From positions 1 through 64,000 of the forward strand of contig NZ_JAFIFK010000032.1 of NCBI RefSeq assembly GCF_020832045.1: a DNA stretch of 64,000 bases, read 5' to 3'. This DNA is from Halomonas sp. (GTDB lineage Bacteria > Pseudomonadota > Gammaproteobacteria > Pseudomonadales > Halomonadaceae). This document shows positions 46,141-54,875 of the stretch, piece after piece (the stretch's first letter is position 1; each line of letters starts with the position of its first letter). The position numbers and the translations under genes are program-made. Under the pieces are notes generated by a model. It saw nothing but the letters and a program-made list of their open reading frames with translations. It was not told the DNA's origin and ran no database searches.

Positions 46141-47289
46141 ATGTCCAGAAACGTAACGATGGTCGTGGGTACGCGCCCGGAAGCCATCAAGATGGCACCG
46201 CTGGCACACCGACTCGCCAAGCGAAGCGATATCGATCTACAGCTCTGCATCACCGGCCAGCATCAGGAAATGCTCGAGCAGGTGATCGACATTTTCGAGC
46301 TACCCGTTACAGCACGGCTAAACGTGCCGCAAGGCGGCGCGCTCAATCGCCTCACCGGCGAGATGATGCGGGAACTCGACAGCTACCTGGCCGCTACCGA
46401 CCCCGCACTGGTGGTTGTCCATGGCGATACCTGCACCTGCTTTGCCGCCTCGCTCGCGGCCTTTCACTTGCAGTTGCCGGTCGCGCACATAGAGGCCGGC
46501 CTGAGGTCAGGCGACCGTCACTCCCCCTGGCCGGAAGAAAACTATCGGCGCATGGCCGATTCGTTGGCGGAACTGCATCTGGCACCCACCCTGGCGGCTC
46601 GGGACAACCTCATCGCCGAGGGCCTGCCGCAAGCTCGCATCAAGGTCACCGGCAATACCGTAGTCGATGCCCTGCTGTGGATGAAACAGCGTATCGACAG
46701 CCAGCAGTGGCAGCCTGATGGTGCCTCGCCGCTGTCTCGCCTTGATTCCGAACGCAAAATCGTGCTGATCACCAGTCACCGCCGTGAGAACCATGGCGAT
46801 GGCCTGGTGAACGTCTGCCGCGCCGTCGCCAGACTCGCGGCACGGCATGCGGATGTCGACTTCGTATTCCCGGTACATCTCAATCCGATCGTAAAGCAAG
46901 CGGTTCACGGCGAGCTGGGACAGTACGCCAACGTGCTGCTGACAGCACCGCTGGATTATCGCCATCTGGTCTGGCTGATGATGCATTCCAGCATGATCCT
47001 GACGGATTCAGGCGGTATCCAGGAAGAGGCGGTGACGCTCGGCAAGCCTCTGTTGATCATGCGCGATACCACCGAGCGCCCGGAGGCACTGGAAAACCAA
47101 GGAGCCATGCTGGTCGGCACCGATCCCGAGGCCATATACGCCAGCGCCCACGCCATACTCCAGTCGCCTCATGCGCTTGGGCCGGCTGCCCTTGGGCCCT
47201 CGCCCTACGGAGATGGCCAGGCCGCCAGGCGAATCGAAGAATTCATCGTCGAGTGGCTGGTTACCCGCGAAGGAAGTCCAGCGTCATGA
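46141..47289 (+). CDS. wecB: UDP-N-acetylglucosamine 2-epimerase (non-hydrolysing)
   Basis: 382 residues. It interconverts UDP-GlcNAc and UDP-ManNAc. VVGTRPEAIKMAPL, LCITGQHQEML, EAGLRSGDRHSPWPEENYRR and TSHRRENHGDG carry the substrate and catalytic residues. The ATG at 46141 puts VVGTRPEA near the N-terminus; in-frame ATG 46129 and GTG 46102 are possible, with weak ribosome-binding signals everywhere. The 4-bp overlap with nfrB makes it the first gene of a glycan operon, so UDP-ManNAc is the likely precursor. Confidence 0.93.
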   Translation: MSRNVTMVVGTRPEAIKMAPLAHRLAKRSDIDLQLCITGQHQEMLEQVIDIFELPVTARLNVPQGGALNRLTGEMMRELDSYLAATDPALVVVHGDTCTCFAASLAAFHLQLPVAHIEAGLRSGDRHSPWPEENYRRMADSLAELHLAPTLAARDNLIAEGLPQARIKVTGNTVVDALLWMKQRIDSQQWQPDGASPLSRLDSERKIVLITSHRRENHGDGLVNVCRAVARLAARHADVDFVFPVHLNPIVKQAVHGELGQYANVLLTAPLDYRHLVWLMMHSSMILTDSGGIQEEAVTLGKPLLIMRDTTERPEALENQGAMLVGTDPEAIYASAHAILQSPHALGPAALGPSPYGDGQAARRIEEFIVEWLVTREGSPAS

Positions 47290-49463
47290 CTTATTGGCTC
47301 GTCGATTCATTAGTCTATCTGCTGTATGGCCTCAAGTGGCTGGCCATCGTGTTGGCGGTGATCATGCTGGTGCTCGGCATCGATGATCTTTTCATCGATC
47401 TCGTCTACTGGACGCGGCGTCTCAAGCGCCGCCTGGGTGTCTACCGGCACCAGCCACGGGCCGACGAAGCGCGACTTTATAAAGCCAAGGAACAGCCACT
47501 CGCGGTGATGATCCCGGCATGGCAGGAAAAAGGGGTCATAGGTGAAATGGCACGCCTGGCGGCGCATCATCTCGACTACGAGAATTACCAGATATTCGTC
47601 GGCACCTACCCCAACGATCCCGATACCCAACAAGAAGTCGACGTCGTCTGCCAGCAGTTCAACAATGTGCACAAGGTAGTCTGTGCACGCCCCGGCCCCA
47701 CCAGCAAGGCAGACTGCCTCAACAACGTCATCGATGCCATTCTGCGCTTCGAGCAGGCGGCGGGCATCTCGTTTGCCGGCTTCGTGCTGCACGATGCCGA
47801 GGATGTCATCTCGCCGCTCGAACTCCGCTTGTTCAATTATCTGCTGCCCGCCAAGGATCTGGTTCAGGTACCGGTGTTCCCCTTCGTACCGCGCGCCCGC
47901 AACTTCAACGGTAGCCACTACATCGATGAGTTCGCCGAGTATCACGGTAAGGACGTGACGGTACGCGAGGCACTGGCCGGGCAGGTCCCAAGCGCCGGTG
48001 TCGGCACCTGCTTCAGCCGTAAAGCCATACTTACCCTGCTCGAAGAGGGCGACGGCATCGCCTTCGATACCTGGAGCCTGACTGAAGACTACGATATCGG
48101 TTTTCGCCTCAAGCAGAAGGGGCTGACGGGCATCCTCGCCCACTATTCGGTTAGCGATTCCACACTCTCGCCCTTTCGCGAGCAACGCTGGGGCGCCAGC
48201 GAGTTCACCAGCAACCTCATCTGCGTACGAGAGCATTTCCCAAAGCGCCTGAGTGCCATCATTCGGCAGAAATCGCGCTGGATCACCGGCATCGTCTTTC
48301 AGGGCACCAGGAGCCTCGGCTGGCGCGGAAATCTGGCCACGCTCTACTTTCTGTGGCGCGACCGCCGTGGACTGATCGCCTATCCGGTCGGGCTGCTGGT
48401 CAATCTGTTGTTCCTGCTCCTACTGGCGCTCTGGATCAGCAGCTGGCTGTTGCCCGATACCTGGCGCTTCCCGCCGATATTGGTAGGCGATCTGCTGTTC
48501 TGGCTACTGGTGATAAACGGTGTCCTGCTGCTCAATCGTCTGTTGCAACGCGGCTATTTCGTCACCGTCTACTACGGCTTCGTTCAGGGCCTGCTCTCGA
48601 TGCCACGCATGATGTGGAGCAACCTGATCAACTTCCTGGCCAACCTGCGCGCCTTTCGCATCTACTTCGCCTCCGGCAAAGAACGACGCCTGGCCTGGGA
48701 CAAGACCACGCATGAGTTTCCCGTTTTGAGTGAGGCTCGGCGCAACCCCGTCGGGGGCATTCTGATCGCGAAGGGCTTTATCGACCAAGCGACGCTGAAT
48801 GACGTACTGGCCAGCCCGCGCCAGCGGCGCCTGGGTCGCGAGTTGCTGCGGCGTGGTCATGTCACCAGCCGACAGCTGGCGGAAGCGCTCGCTGAGCAAT
48901 CGGGTCAGCGCTGGCAGGAGATAGATCCGTTCACGCTGAAGCGCGAAGTGGTCGAACTGCTGCCCGCCAAACTCGCACTGCGCTATGCGGTACTGCCTAT
49001 CGCGGAAGAGAACGGCGTGCTGATACTCGCCAGTGAGGACCCACTCAGTCCGGTGGTGGTAGGTGCGCTGCGTCGCCAGACCCAACGCGACATCGGCTTT
49101 CGCATCGTGCCCCAGGGTCGCGTGACGGTAGGGCTGCGCTACTGGTACCTGAAGGAAGAGATACCGCCGGCTTTGAGCTCACGGGCTACGAACCCGATCC
49201 CGCAGGACGAGGATGATGCCCTGATGGAGGCTTATTGCCGTCATCAGCTGCTGCTCGGTGAGTTGATCCAGGAGCGAGGCCATCTCCCCGTTCAAATGAT
49301 GAATCAGGCGCTGATCGACTTCGACCCCGAAGCCAGCTCGCTCGGCCAGCATCTGCTGCAGAGAGGACTCATCAGCGAAGCCACGCTGAAGCAGGCCATC
49401 GAAGAGCAGGCTAAAGAACAGGCTGCCGCCATGAACGTGCTGCGCCAGCAAGGTGAAAAATGA
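47286..49463 (+). CDS. nfrB: NfrB-type c-di-GMP-regulated glycosyltransferase
   Basis: 725 residues. Membrane segment near the N-terminus, then a processive GT2 domain: PLAVMIPAWQEKGVIGEMA, HDAEDV (DxD), LTEDYDIGFRLKQKG and RQKSRWITGI (Q-x-x-R-W type). More membrane spans follow (about 375-450). The C-terminus carries two MshEN-like modules of two motifs each: GGILIAKGFIDQATLNDVL (489 on) and RLGRELLRRGHVTSRQLAEA (515-538), then LLLGELIQERGHLPVQMMNQ (655 on) and SLGQHLLQRGLISEATLKQA (685-708). MshEN modules bind c-di-GMP. The E. coli homologue makes a ManNAc-based surface glycan and serves phage N4. ATGA overlaps join it to wecB and nfrA. Confidence 0.92.
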   Translation: MTYWLVDSLVYLLYGLKWLAIVLAVIMLVLGIDDLFIDLVYWTRRLKRRLGVYRHQPRADEARLYKAKEQPLAVMIPAWQEKGVIGEMARLAAHHLDYENYQIFVGTYPNDPDTQQEVDVVCQQFNNVHKVVCARPGPTSKADCLNNVIDAILRFEQAAGISFAGFVLHDAEDVISPLELRLFNYLLPAKDLVQVPVFPFVPRARNFNGSHYIDEFAEYHGKDVTVREALAGQVPSAGVGTCFSRKAILTLLEEGDGIAFDTWSLTEDYDIGFRLKQKGLTGILAHYSVSDSTLSPFREQRWGASEFTSNLICVREHFPKRLSAIIRQKSRWITGIVFQGTRSLGWRGNLATLYFLWRDRRGLIAYPVGLLVNLLFLLLLALWISSWLLPDTWRFPPILVGDLLFWLLVINGVLLLNRLLQRGYFVTVYYGFVQGLLSMPRMMWSNLINFLANLRAFRIYFASGKERRLAWDKTTHEFPVLSEARRNPVGGILIAKGFIDQATLNDVLASPRQRRLGRELLRRGHVTSRQLAEALAEQSGQRWQEIDPFTLKREVVELLPAKLALRYAVLPIAEENGVLILASEDPLSPVVVGALRRQTQRDIGFRIVPQGRVTVGLRYWYLKEEIPPALSSRATNPIPQDEDDALMEAYCRHQLLLGELIQERGHLPVQMMNQALIDFDPEASSLGQHLLQRGLISEATLKQAIEEQAKEQAAAMNVLRQQGEK

Positions 49464-52400
49464 AATATCCGCTGATGTTAGGGCTGCTGGTGCTACCCAG
49501 CCTGTCCGCTGTAAACGCCGATGATCTCGGCGATTTCGACGCCTTTCGTAGCTACCCATATCTCGACCGTGGCTATCGCGAGGCCGAGCGCAACGACTGG
49601 CGCGAGGTGGAACGTACCATGCGCCACCTGCTGGAACGTGTGCCGCAGCACCAGGAGGCCCAGCGACTGCTGGTCCAGGCACTGGCGCAGCAGCACCGTT
49701 TTGAAGCCGCCGAACAGGCGGCGCTTAGGCTGGGCGAGGCCGAAGGAGCGACACTACTGGAGCTGCGCTTGGCCTGGATCGAGCAGGACCCGCCCAACCG
49801 CGAGCGCGTCCAGGCATGGTTGGAAGAAGCCCACGACGAAACACGCGAACGGTTGTGGCTGGCCTACGCTCAGTCGCTGGAACAGCGCGCAGGTACCTCT
49901 GAGGCGCTGACCTGGCTCGGTGGGCTCGAACCGAACGGGGACGAAACGCCATTGCGACGCTGGCGCGCCGGTTTGGCCGAACAGCTTCAGGACTGGCCCC
50001 GGGTGGAACGGGAACTGGCCTCCCTGGCCGACCGAAACCAACTGAGCGACGACGACTGGCAGCGCTTGATGATCGCCCATCTGCAGGCCAGCAACCTGGA
50101 CGCCGCCGACGCCCTGTTGGCTCAAGCACCGGACCCCGAGCGCGGCCGCAAGATGCTCATAGTTGCCAGCCAACGTGCCGTTGCCAGCCAGGACCATGAG
50201 CAGGCCAAGCAGTGGCTGCTGGAGCTCGCCACCATGCAGAGCCTGACACGAGAGCAGCAGATGAGCCTGATCGAGCTGGCCCGCGAGACCCGCGATCTCG
50301 AACTCTTTACCGCCTTGGGCCGCGACTCCGGGGTGAGCTGTCTCGACCGCACCCAGTGGCTAGCCGATCATGCCGAGTCTCGGGCTCGCCAGGAACTCGC
50401 CACCTGTCTCCCCGGCGAGGATCCAGGGCAGTGGCTGGTACTCGCGCAGCAGTTGGAAGCCTTCGATGTGCTCGAGCAGCATACGCTCGAAGGGTCTCAG
50501 GAAAGCCAACGTCAGGCACTGTTGCTAGAGCTTTGGCAAGGGAGTGGCGATACCCGTCGTGCACGCGATTGGCTGGCCGCGCAGCCTGAGTCGCCCTTCA
50601 CTCTCCGGCAGCGCGCCGAACTGTACCAACAGGCGGGCGAGACGGCGCAGGCCGCCAACATGTGGGAGCGTTTGCACCGCCTCGATGACGACCCGGCAGC
50701 GCTCGATCAAGCCAGTTATCTGTATCTCGAACTTGACCAGCCCGAACGCGCCCTGGCACTGCTTGAGCCGGCCTTCGACCGCTACGGTAGCAACCTGCCC
50801 CGGCGTATCCTGACGCGCCTAGCATCGCTCTATGCCAACCCCGATCACCCGATGCCGCCCCAACGCGCCGCGGCCCTGCTGCCGGTGCTCGCAGAAGAAC
50901 CGCGTCGTCTACTGCTAGTACGGCTGGCAAGCGAGGACATGTGTGATGTCGTTTCACGCAGCATCGGTGAAACACCTACCCAAGCCGGCGAGTGGCATGC
51001 CCTGGGCACCTGCGCTATGCCAGAAAGACCCGGAGAAGCGGTGGTGCACTACCGCCAGGCGCTCGCCATGGGCGATTCGCAGAGCCAACTGCCGCTTGCC
51101 TACGCCCTGCAGGCTGCCGGCGACGCCCCGGCGGCCTATTCGCTGTGGCAAACACTTGCACCCGAGACACTCGACTCCGCCGCCGCCATGGCCGCCGCAC
51201 GCAGTGCCGTGGCTGTAGGCGAAACAGCTCAGGCAGAGCACTTTTGGACACATGGCGAACCGCAGCATGGCGATGATTGGCAGACAGGCGCCGACATTGC
51301 GCTCGCCCTCGGCAACACCGAAGCTGCACGGCAACGTCAACGTCAAGCCCTGGAGCACGAGCCTCAAGCGGAACGCTACTACTCCGCTGCGGCCACCGCT
51401 CGCACCTTGGGCGACGAAGCGCAGGCCAATGCCTGGCTGGCAGAGGCAGCCGAGCTGGCGCCCGACAACCCGATCTATCGACTCGACCACGCATTGCGCC
51501 TGGCCACTAGCGATGACGAGGTACAGCGCCAAGACGCCCTTCCCTTGCTGGAGCGCAGCCTGGCGGCCTACCCCGAAAACCATCAGCTGCGCGAGACACT
51601 GGCGGCGCGCCATATCGAAGCGGGAGACAATCCGGCTGCGCGACAGCGGCTGCGTGAAGGCATCGACCTGGTGCGCCGGCCCCTCCACGTGGGTGACGAG
51701 ACGCCTGCCGAACTGATCCAGAGACACTACCAGATGCGGCGTCAACACGAGACCCTGTCAAGGCGCAACCGCGTGTCGCTGACAGCCACGTCGTCCCCTG
51801 CCGCGGTTACGGCAACCGAGCGAAACCAGCGTCGACAGAGCACCTCCACTCTCACCTGGGATCACGCCCTGGGCGATGAACCGATTCGCAACGGACGCCA
51901 GCTCGCCCTGTTCGGACGCGTGCAGCATAGCGGCTCGCTGGGAAGCAACGACCGTTTGGGCACCGGTGTCGGTCTGCGAGCCAAGCCGTTTGCTGCCCAG
52001 AACGTGAACTTCATTACTGAGCTCTACCACGAGCAAGATATTAACGGTGACGATACGGACGATACGGACGATACGCGTACCGAACCGCTGCTGCGCATGA
52101 TGGCCAGCTTTCTCGATCAGGGGGAATTCCGTAACGATTGGCGTACCGACGAGACCCACTGGCAGGAACGCTCCCTCTATACTGACTTGGCATGGTGGAC
52201 GCGCTCAGGCAACAAGAGCGCTCTAGCGCGCTATCGCTATGGCCAGGCTTACACGCTGCCAGTGGAAAGCCCACAGACGCTGATGCCTTACGTCATGGCC
52301 CAGGCCAGCGCCAGCGAGGAGGAGCGCTGGGAGCACGATACGCGGGTCGGTGTCGGGCTGCGTTGGCAGCGCTGGTTCGACGAGGATAGCTACAACGCCT

Positions 52401-52504
52401 ACCGCGGTAACGTCGCCCTGCGCGTGGAGTACCAACATTCCCTGGGCGGCGAGTTGCACGATAACGAAGGCGGCTTCATGGCCGGCCTGGAGGTCAATTT
52501 TTGA
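49460..52504 (+). CDS. nfrA: NfrA-type outer-membrane glycan exporter / phage N4 receptor homologue
   Basis: 1014 residues. Signal peptide (MKYPLMLGLLVLPSLSAVNA), about 700 residues of TPR-like helical repeats (for example LAWIEQDPPNRERVQAWLEE), and a C-terminal beta-barrel of about 250 residues ending in AGLEVNF with a terminal Phe. This fits the NfrA secretin-like role of passing the NfrB glycan through the outer membrane. A (DDT)x3 repeat lies in the barrel at 52049-52075. It overlaps nfrB as ATGA and shares one base with ybcH. Confidence 0.9.
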   Translation: MKYPLMLGLLVLPSLSAVNADDLGDFDAFRSYPYLDRGYREAERNDWREVERTMRHLLERVPQHQEAQRLLVQALAQQHRFEAAEQAALRLGEAEGATLLELRLAWIEQDPPNRERVQAWLEEAHDETRERLWLAYAQSLEQRAGTSEALTWLGGLEPNGDETPLRRWRAGLAEQLQDWPRVERELASLADRNQLSDDDWQRLMIAHLQASNLDAADALLAQAPDPERGRKMLIVASQRAVASQDHEQAKQWLLELATMQSLTREQQMSLIELARETRDLELFTALGRDSGVSCLDRTQWLADHAESRARQELATCLPGEDPGQWLVLAQQLEAFDVLEQHTLEGSQESQRQALLLELWQGSGDTRRARDWLAAQPESPFTLRQRAELYQQAGETAQAANMWERLHRLDDDPAALDQASYLYLELDQPERALALLEPAFDRYGSNLPRRILTRLASLYANPDHPMPPQRAAALLPVLAEEPRRLLLVRLASEDMCDVVSRSIGETPTQAGEWHALGTCAMPERPGEAVVHYRQALAMGDSQSQLPLAYALQAAGDAPAAYSLWQTLAPETLDSAAAMAAARSAVAVGETAQAEHFWTHGEPQHGDDWQTGADIALALGNTEAARQRQRQALEHEPQAERYYSAAATARTLGDEAQANAWLAEAAELAPDNPIYRLDHALRLATSDDEVQRQDALPLLERSLAAYPENHQLRETLAARHIEAGDNPAARQRLREGIDLVRRPLHVGDETPAELIQRHYQMRRQHETLSRRNRVSLTATSSPAAVTATERNQRRQSTSTLTWDHALGDEPIRNGRQLALFGRVQHSGSLGSNDRLGTGVGLRAKPFAAQNVNFITELYHEQDINGDDTDDTDDTRTEPLLRMMASFLDQGEFRNDWRTDETHWQERSLYTDLAWWTRSGNKSALARYRYGQAYTLPVESPQTLMPYVMAQASASEEERWEHDTRVGVGLRWQRWFDEDSYNAYRGNVALRVEYQHSLGGELHDNEGGFMAGLEVNF

Positions 52505-53388
52505 TGCGAATCTTGACGATGACGCTGGCATTCCTGTTGGCGCTGTCGGCACATGCCGACGAGCACCTGTTCTATCAGCCGCATAACAGTGATGCCGCTC
52601 TCAGTGACAGCGAGTGGCAAACTCTCTGGCGCAGTACGGTGGAGCACGGTGTGGAAACGCTGATCGTGCAGTGGACGCGCCATGGCGACGACGACTTCGG
52701 CGGTAGCGATGGGTGGCTAGCGGTTACCCTGCGTGCCGCCCAGCGGGAAGGTCTGGGCTTGATTCTCGGGCTGCGCCACGATCCGGAGTATTACAACATA
52801 CTCCCTGACGACCAGCGCTTCGCCAGCTACTGGTATCAGCAGTCGAGCCACGGCCTGGCCCAGCATGAAGCGCTGGGGGAATGGGGTCTCGATGTCGAGG
52901 GTTGGTACATGCCGCTCGAACTCGACGACTACCTGTTCGAAAATCCGGCTACCCGAAGAGAGCTCGAAACCCAGTTGAGGTCGCTGGCCTCGCGTCTCGA
53001 TCGGCCGCTGCATATCAGCGCTTTCACGGGGGGAATTCTCTCTCCCGATGTGTATGCCCGCTGGCTGGGCGAGCTCGCGGATGCCGGCATACAGGTGTGG
53101 TGGCAGGACGGCCACGGCACCCAGGCACTGCCCCTCCCGGTCAGAGAGGCCTACGCCGAAGCGCTGGACTGCCGTATCGGCATCGTACGAGAGGCGTTCG
53201 TTCAGATCAGCGAGCCTGACGCCCCCTTCCAGGCCATTCCTGGCGAGCCGGCCCAGGTCCCCGCCTGCCATCCAAGCGCCGTGTTCTCGCTGCGCTATCG
53301 CCCTTGGGCCGATATGTTGCGGTCAAACTCGAGCGACAGCGCCCTTAGTGCCGCAGCCCCGGCCAGGCAGGCAGCGAAGCTAAAGTGA
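52504..53388 (+). CDS. ybcH: YbcH-like DUF4434 glycosidase-like protein
   Basis: 294 residues. Signal peptide MRILTMTLAFLLALSAHA. VETLIVQWTRHG, GLGLILGLRHDPEYY and GWYMPLELDDYLFENP are TIM-barrel-like blocks of the DUF4434 family, with acidic residues in the last block as candidate catalytic groups. The E. coli nfrA-nfrB locus has a YbcH neighbour of this type. Likely trims or binds the glycan in the periplasm. Start ATG at 52504 shares one base with the nfrA stop; its 3' end overlaps yhiN by 9 bp. Confidence 0.83.
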   Translation: MRILTMTLAFLLALSAHADEHLFYQPHNSDAALSDSEWQTLWRSTVEHGVETLIVQWTRHGDDDFGGSDGWLAVTLRAAQREGLGLILGLRHDPEYYNILPDDQRFASYWYQQSSHGLAQHEALGEWGLDVEGWYMPLELDDYLFENPATRRELETQLRSLASRLDRPLHISAFTGGILSPDVYARWLGELADAGIQVWWQDGHGTQALPLPVREAYAEALDCRIGIVREAFVQISEPDAPFQAIPGEPAQVPACHPSAVFSLRYRPWADMLRSNSSDSALSAAAPARQAAKLK

Positions 53389-54585
53389 TTGGCCGCAGGC
53401 CACACCCGATGCCCAGGCCCACTGGAAGTTGTAGCCGCCGAGTTCACCGGTCACGTCGAGAACTTCACCGATGAAGCGCAGCTGAGGCAGGCCCTCGACG
53501 CTGAAGTCCTTCGACGAGATCGCAGCGGTATCGACGCCACCCAGCGTCACCTCGGCGGTACGCCAGCCCTCGGTGCCGGCGGGCTTGAGCCGCCAGGCCC
53601 CCAAGCGGGCCTGCCAGGTTTCGATTCGCGTATTGGAAAGCTCGGCCAACGGCGGGTCCTCGTCGTGCCACTCGACCAGCGCCTGGGCCAAACGTCGGGG
53701 CAGCCGCTCACCAAGCCAGGTGGAAAGCTGACGGCGCGGCGTGGTAGCGCGAGCCTGCGCCAGGGCGCCGGCAATCTCGCACGCGGGCAATAGATCGATC
53801 TCGAGTTCGTCGCCGGGCTGCCAGTAGCTGGATATCTGCAACATGCCCGGACCGGAAAGGCCGCGGTGGGTGAACAGCATCGGCTCGCGATAGCGACGCT
53901 CGCGCCCCGGGCCCAATCGCTGATCGTCACGCACGACGCCGACCGCCACCTCACAGCTCACTCCGGCTAGCTCGGCCGCCCGTGCTTTCCACTGCGAGGT
54001 CAAGGTGAACGGCACCAGCGCCGGGCGCGTCTGCGTGACTGCCAGACCGAACTGGCGAGCGACGTCATAGCCGAAACCGGTGGCTCCCATGGTAGGAATG
54101 GAAAGCCCGCCGGTAGCAATCACCACTGCGCCGGTATCGAAACTCCCACCAGAAGTGGTGAGCCGCATGCCCTCGCCTCTCCGCTCGATCCGCTCCACCG
54201 AGGTATTGAGGCACAGCTCGACACCGGCCCACTCGCACTCGGTCAGCAGTACGTCGAGCATGTCCTTGGCGGAGTGAGCGCAGAAAAGCTGCCCTGGCGC
54301 CTTTTCCACATAATCCATGCCGTGGCGTTCCACCAGCTCGACGAAGTGCTCGGGGCGATAACGCTTCAAGGCTGAAATACAGAAGTGGGGATTGGCAGAG
54401 AAGAAGTTGGCCGGCCCGGTGGCCAGGTTGGTGAAGTTGCAGCGCCCGCCGCCGGACATCAGGATCTTGCGGCCCGGCTTTTTGGCGTGATCGAGCACCA
54501 GCACGCGCCGCCCCGCATAGCCGGCGGTGAGGGCGCACATCAGCCCGGCCGCACCCGCGCCTATCACTACCACATCCGGTTGCAT
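53380..54585 (-). CDS. yhiN: YhiN-family FAD/NAD(P)-binding oxidoreductase (HI0933-like)
   Basis: 401 residues. The N-terminal FAD fold is VVVIGAGAAGLMCALTAGYA, then GRKILMSGGGRCNFTNL and VIATGGLSIPTMGATGFGYD, which are hallmarks of the HI0933 family. The C-terminal block FIGEVLDVTGELGGYNFQWA is also typical. Biochemical role unknown. Start at 54585 (MQPDVV) puts the fold at the N-terminus; a 15-codon extension is rejected. Confidence 0.9.
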   Translation of the reverse strand: MQPDVVVIGAGAAGLMCALTAGYAGRRVLVLDHAKKPGRKILMSGGGRCNFTNLATGPANFFSANPHFCISALKRYRPEHFVELVERHGMDYVEKAPGQLFCAHSAKDMLDVLLTECEWAGVELCLNTSVERIERRGEGMRLTTSGGSFDTGAVVIATGGLSIPTMGATGFGYDVARQFGLAVTQTRPALVPFTLTSQWKARAAELAGVSCEVAVGVVRDDQRLGPGRERRYREPMLFTHRGLSGPGMLQISSYWQPGDELEIDLLPACEIAGALAQARATTPRRQLSTWLGERLPRRLAQALVEWHDEDPPLAELSNTRIETWQARLGAWRLKPAGTEGWRTAEVTLGGVDTAAISSKDFSVEGLPQLRFIGEVLDVTGELGGYNFQWAWASGVACGQSL

Positions 54586-54737
54586 GCTCCACCTACGCCG
54601 CTTGGGTTGCCACTCCTCAGGGCTGCGCATTCTAGCAGCAGAAATGAAACAAGCCCATGGCGGTCAAGCATCTCCTTACCATCACAGAGCCTAATCCTGC
54701 CTACCCGCTGAGAGCCCCGCCTCCGACATCATCCCGC

Positions 54738-54767
54738 TTGTGTACAATCATTGTATAATTATATACG
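54738..54767 (+). promoter_or_regulatory. Palindrome and candidate promoter upstream of the RND operon
   Basis: TACAATCATTGTA (54743-54755) is a perfect 6-1-6 inverted repeat inside an AT-rich patch. TTGTGT at 54738-54743 and TATACG at 54762-54767 form a weak -35/-10 pair with an 18-bp spacer around it. A repressor binding here would block transcription of the adaptor gene at 54876. No regulator gene is adjacent. Confidence 0.5.
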
Positions 54768-54875
54768 CTAGGCGTTTTCGCATTGTTGTCACACTTGCAG
54801 CACCAAGAATAAGTAGCCTGATAAAGGATGCCAGGATGGCACCCTCTCATGCCGCCAAAATGACAAGAGCCACCC

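Noticed and set aside
52049..52075. Short GACGATACG repeat as a CRISPR-like or mobile sequence
   Set aside because: Three contiguous 9-bp units inside a coding frame with no spacers; it is a coding tandem repeat.
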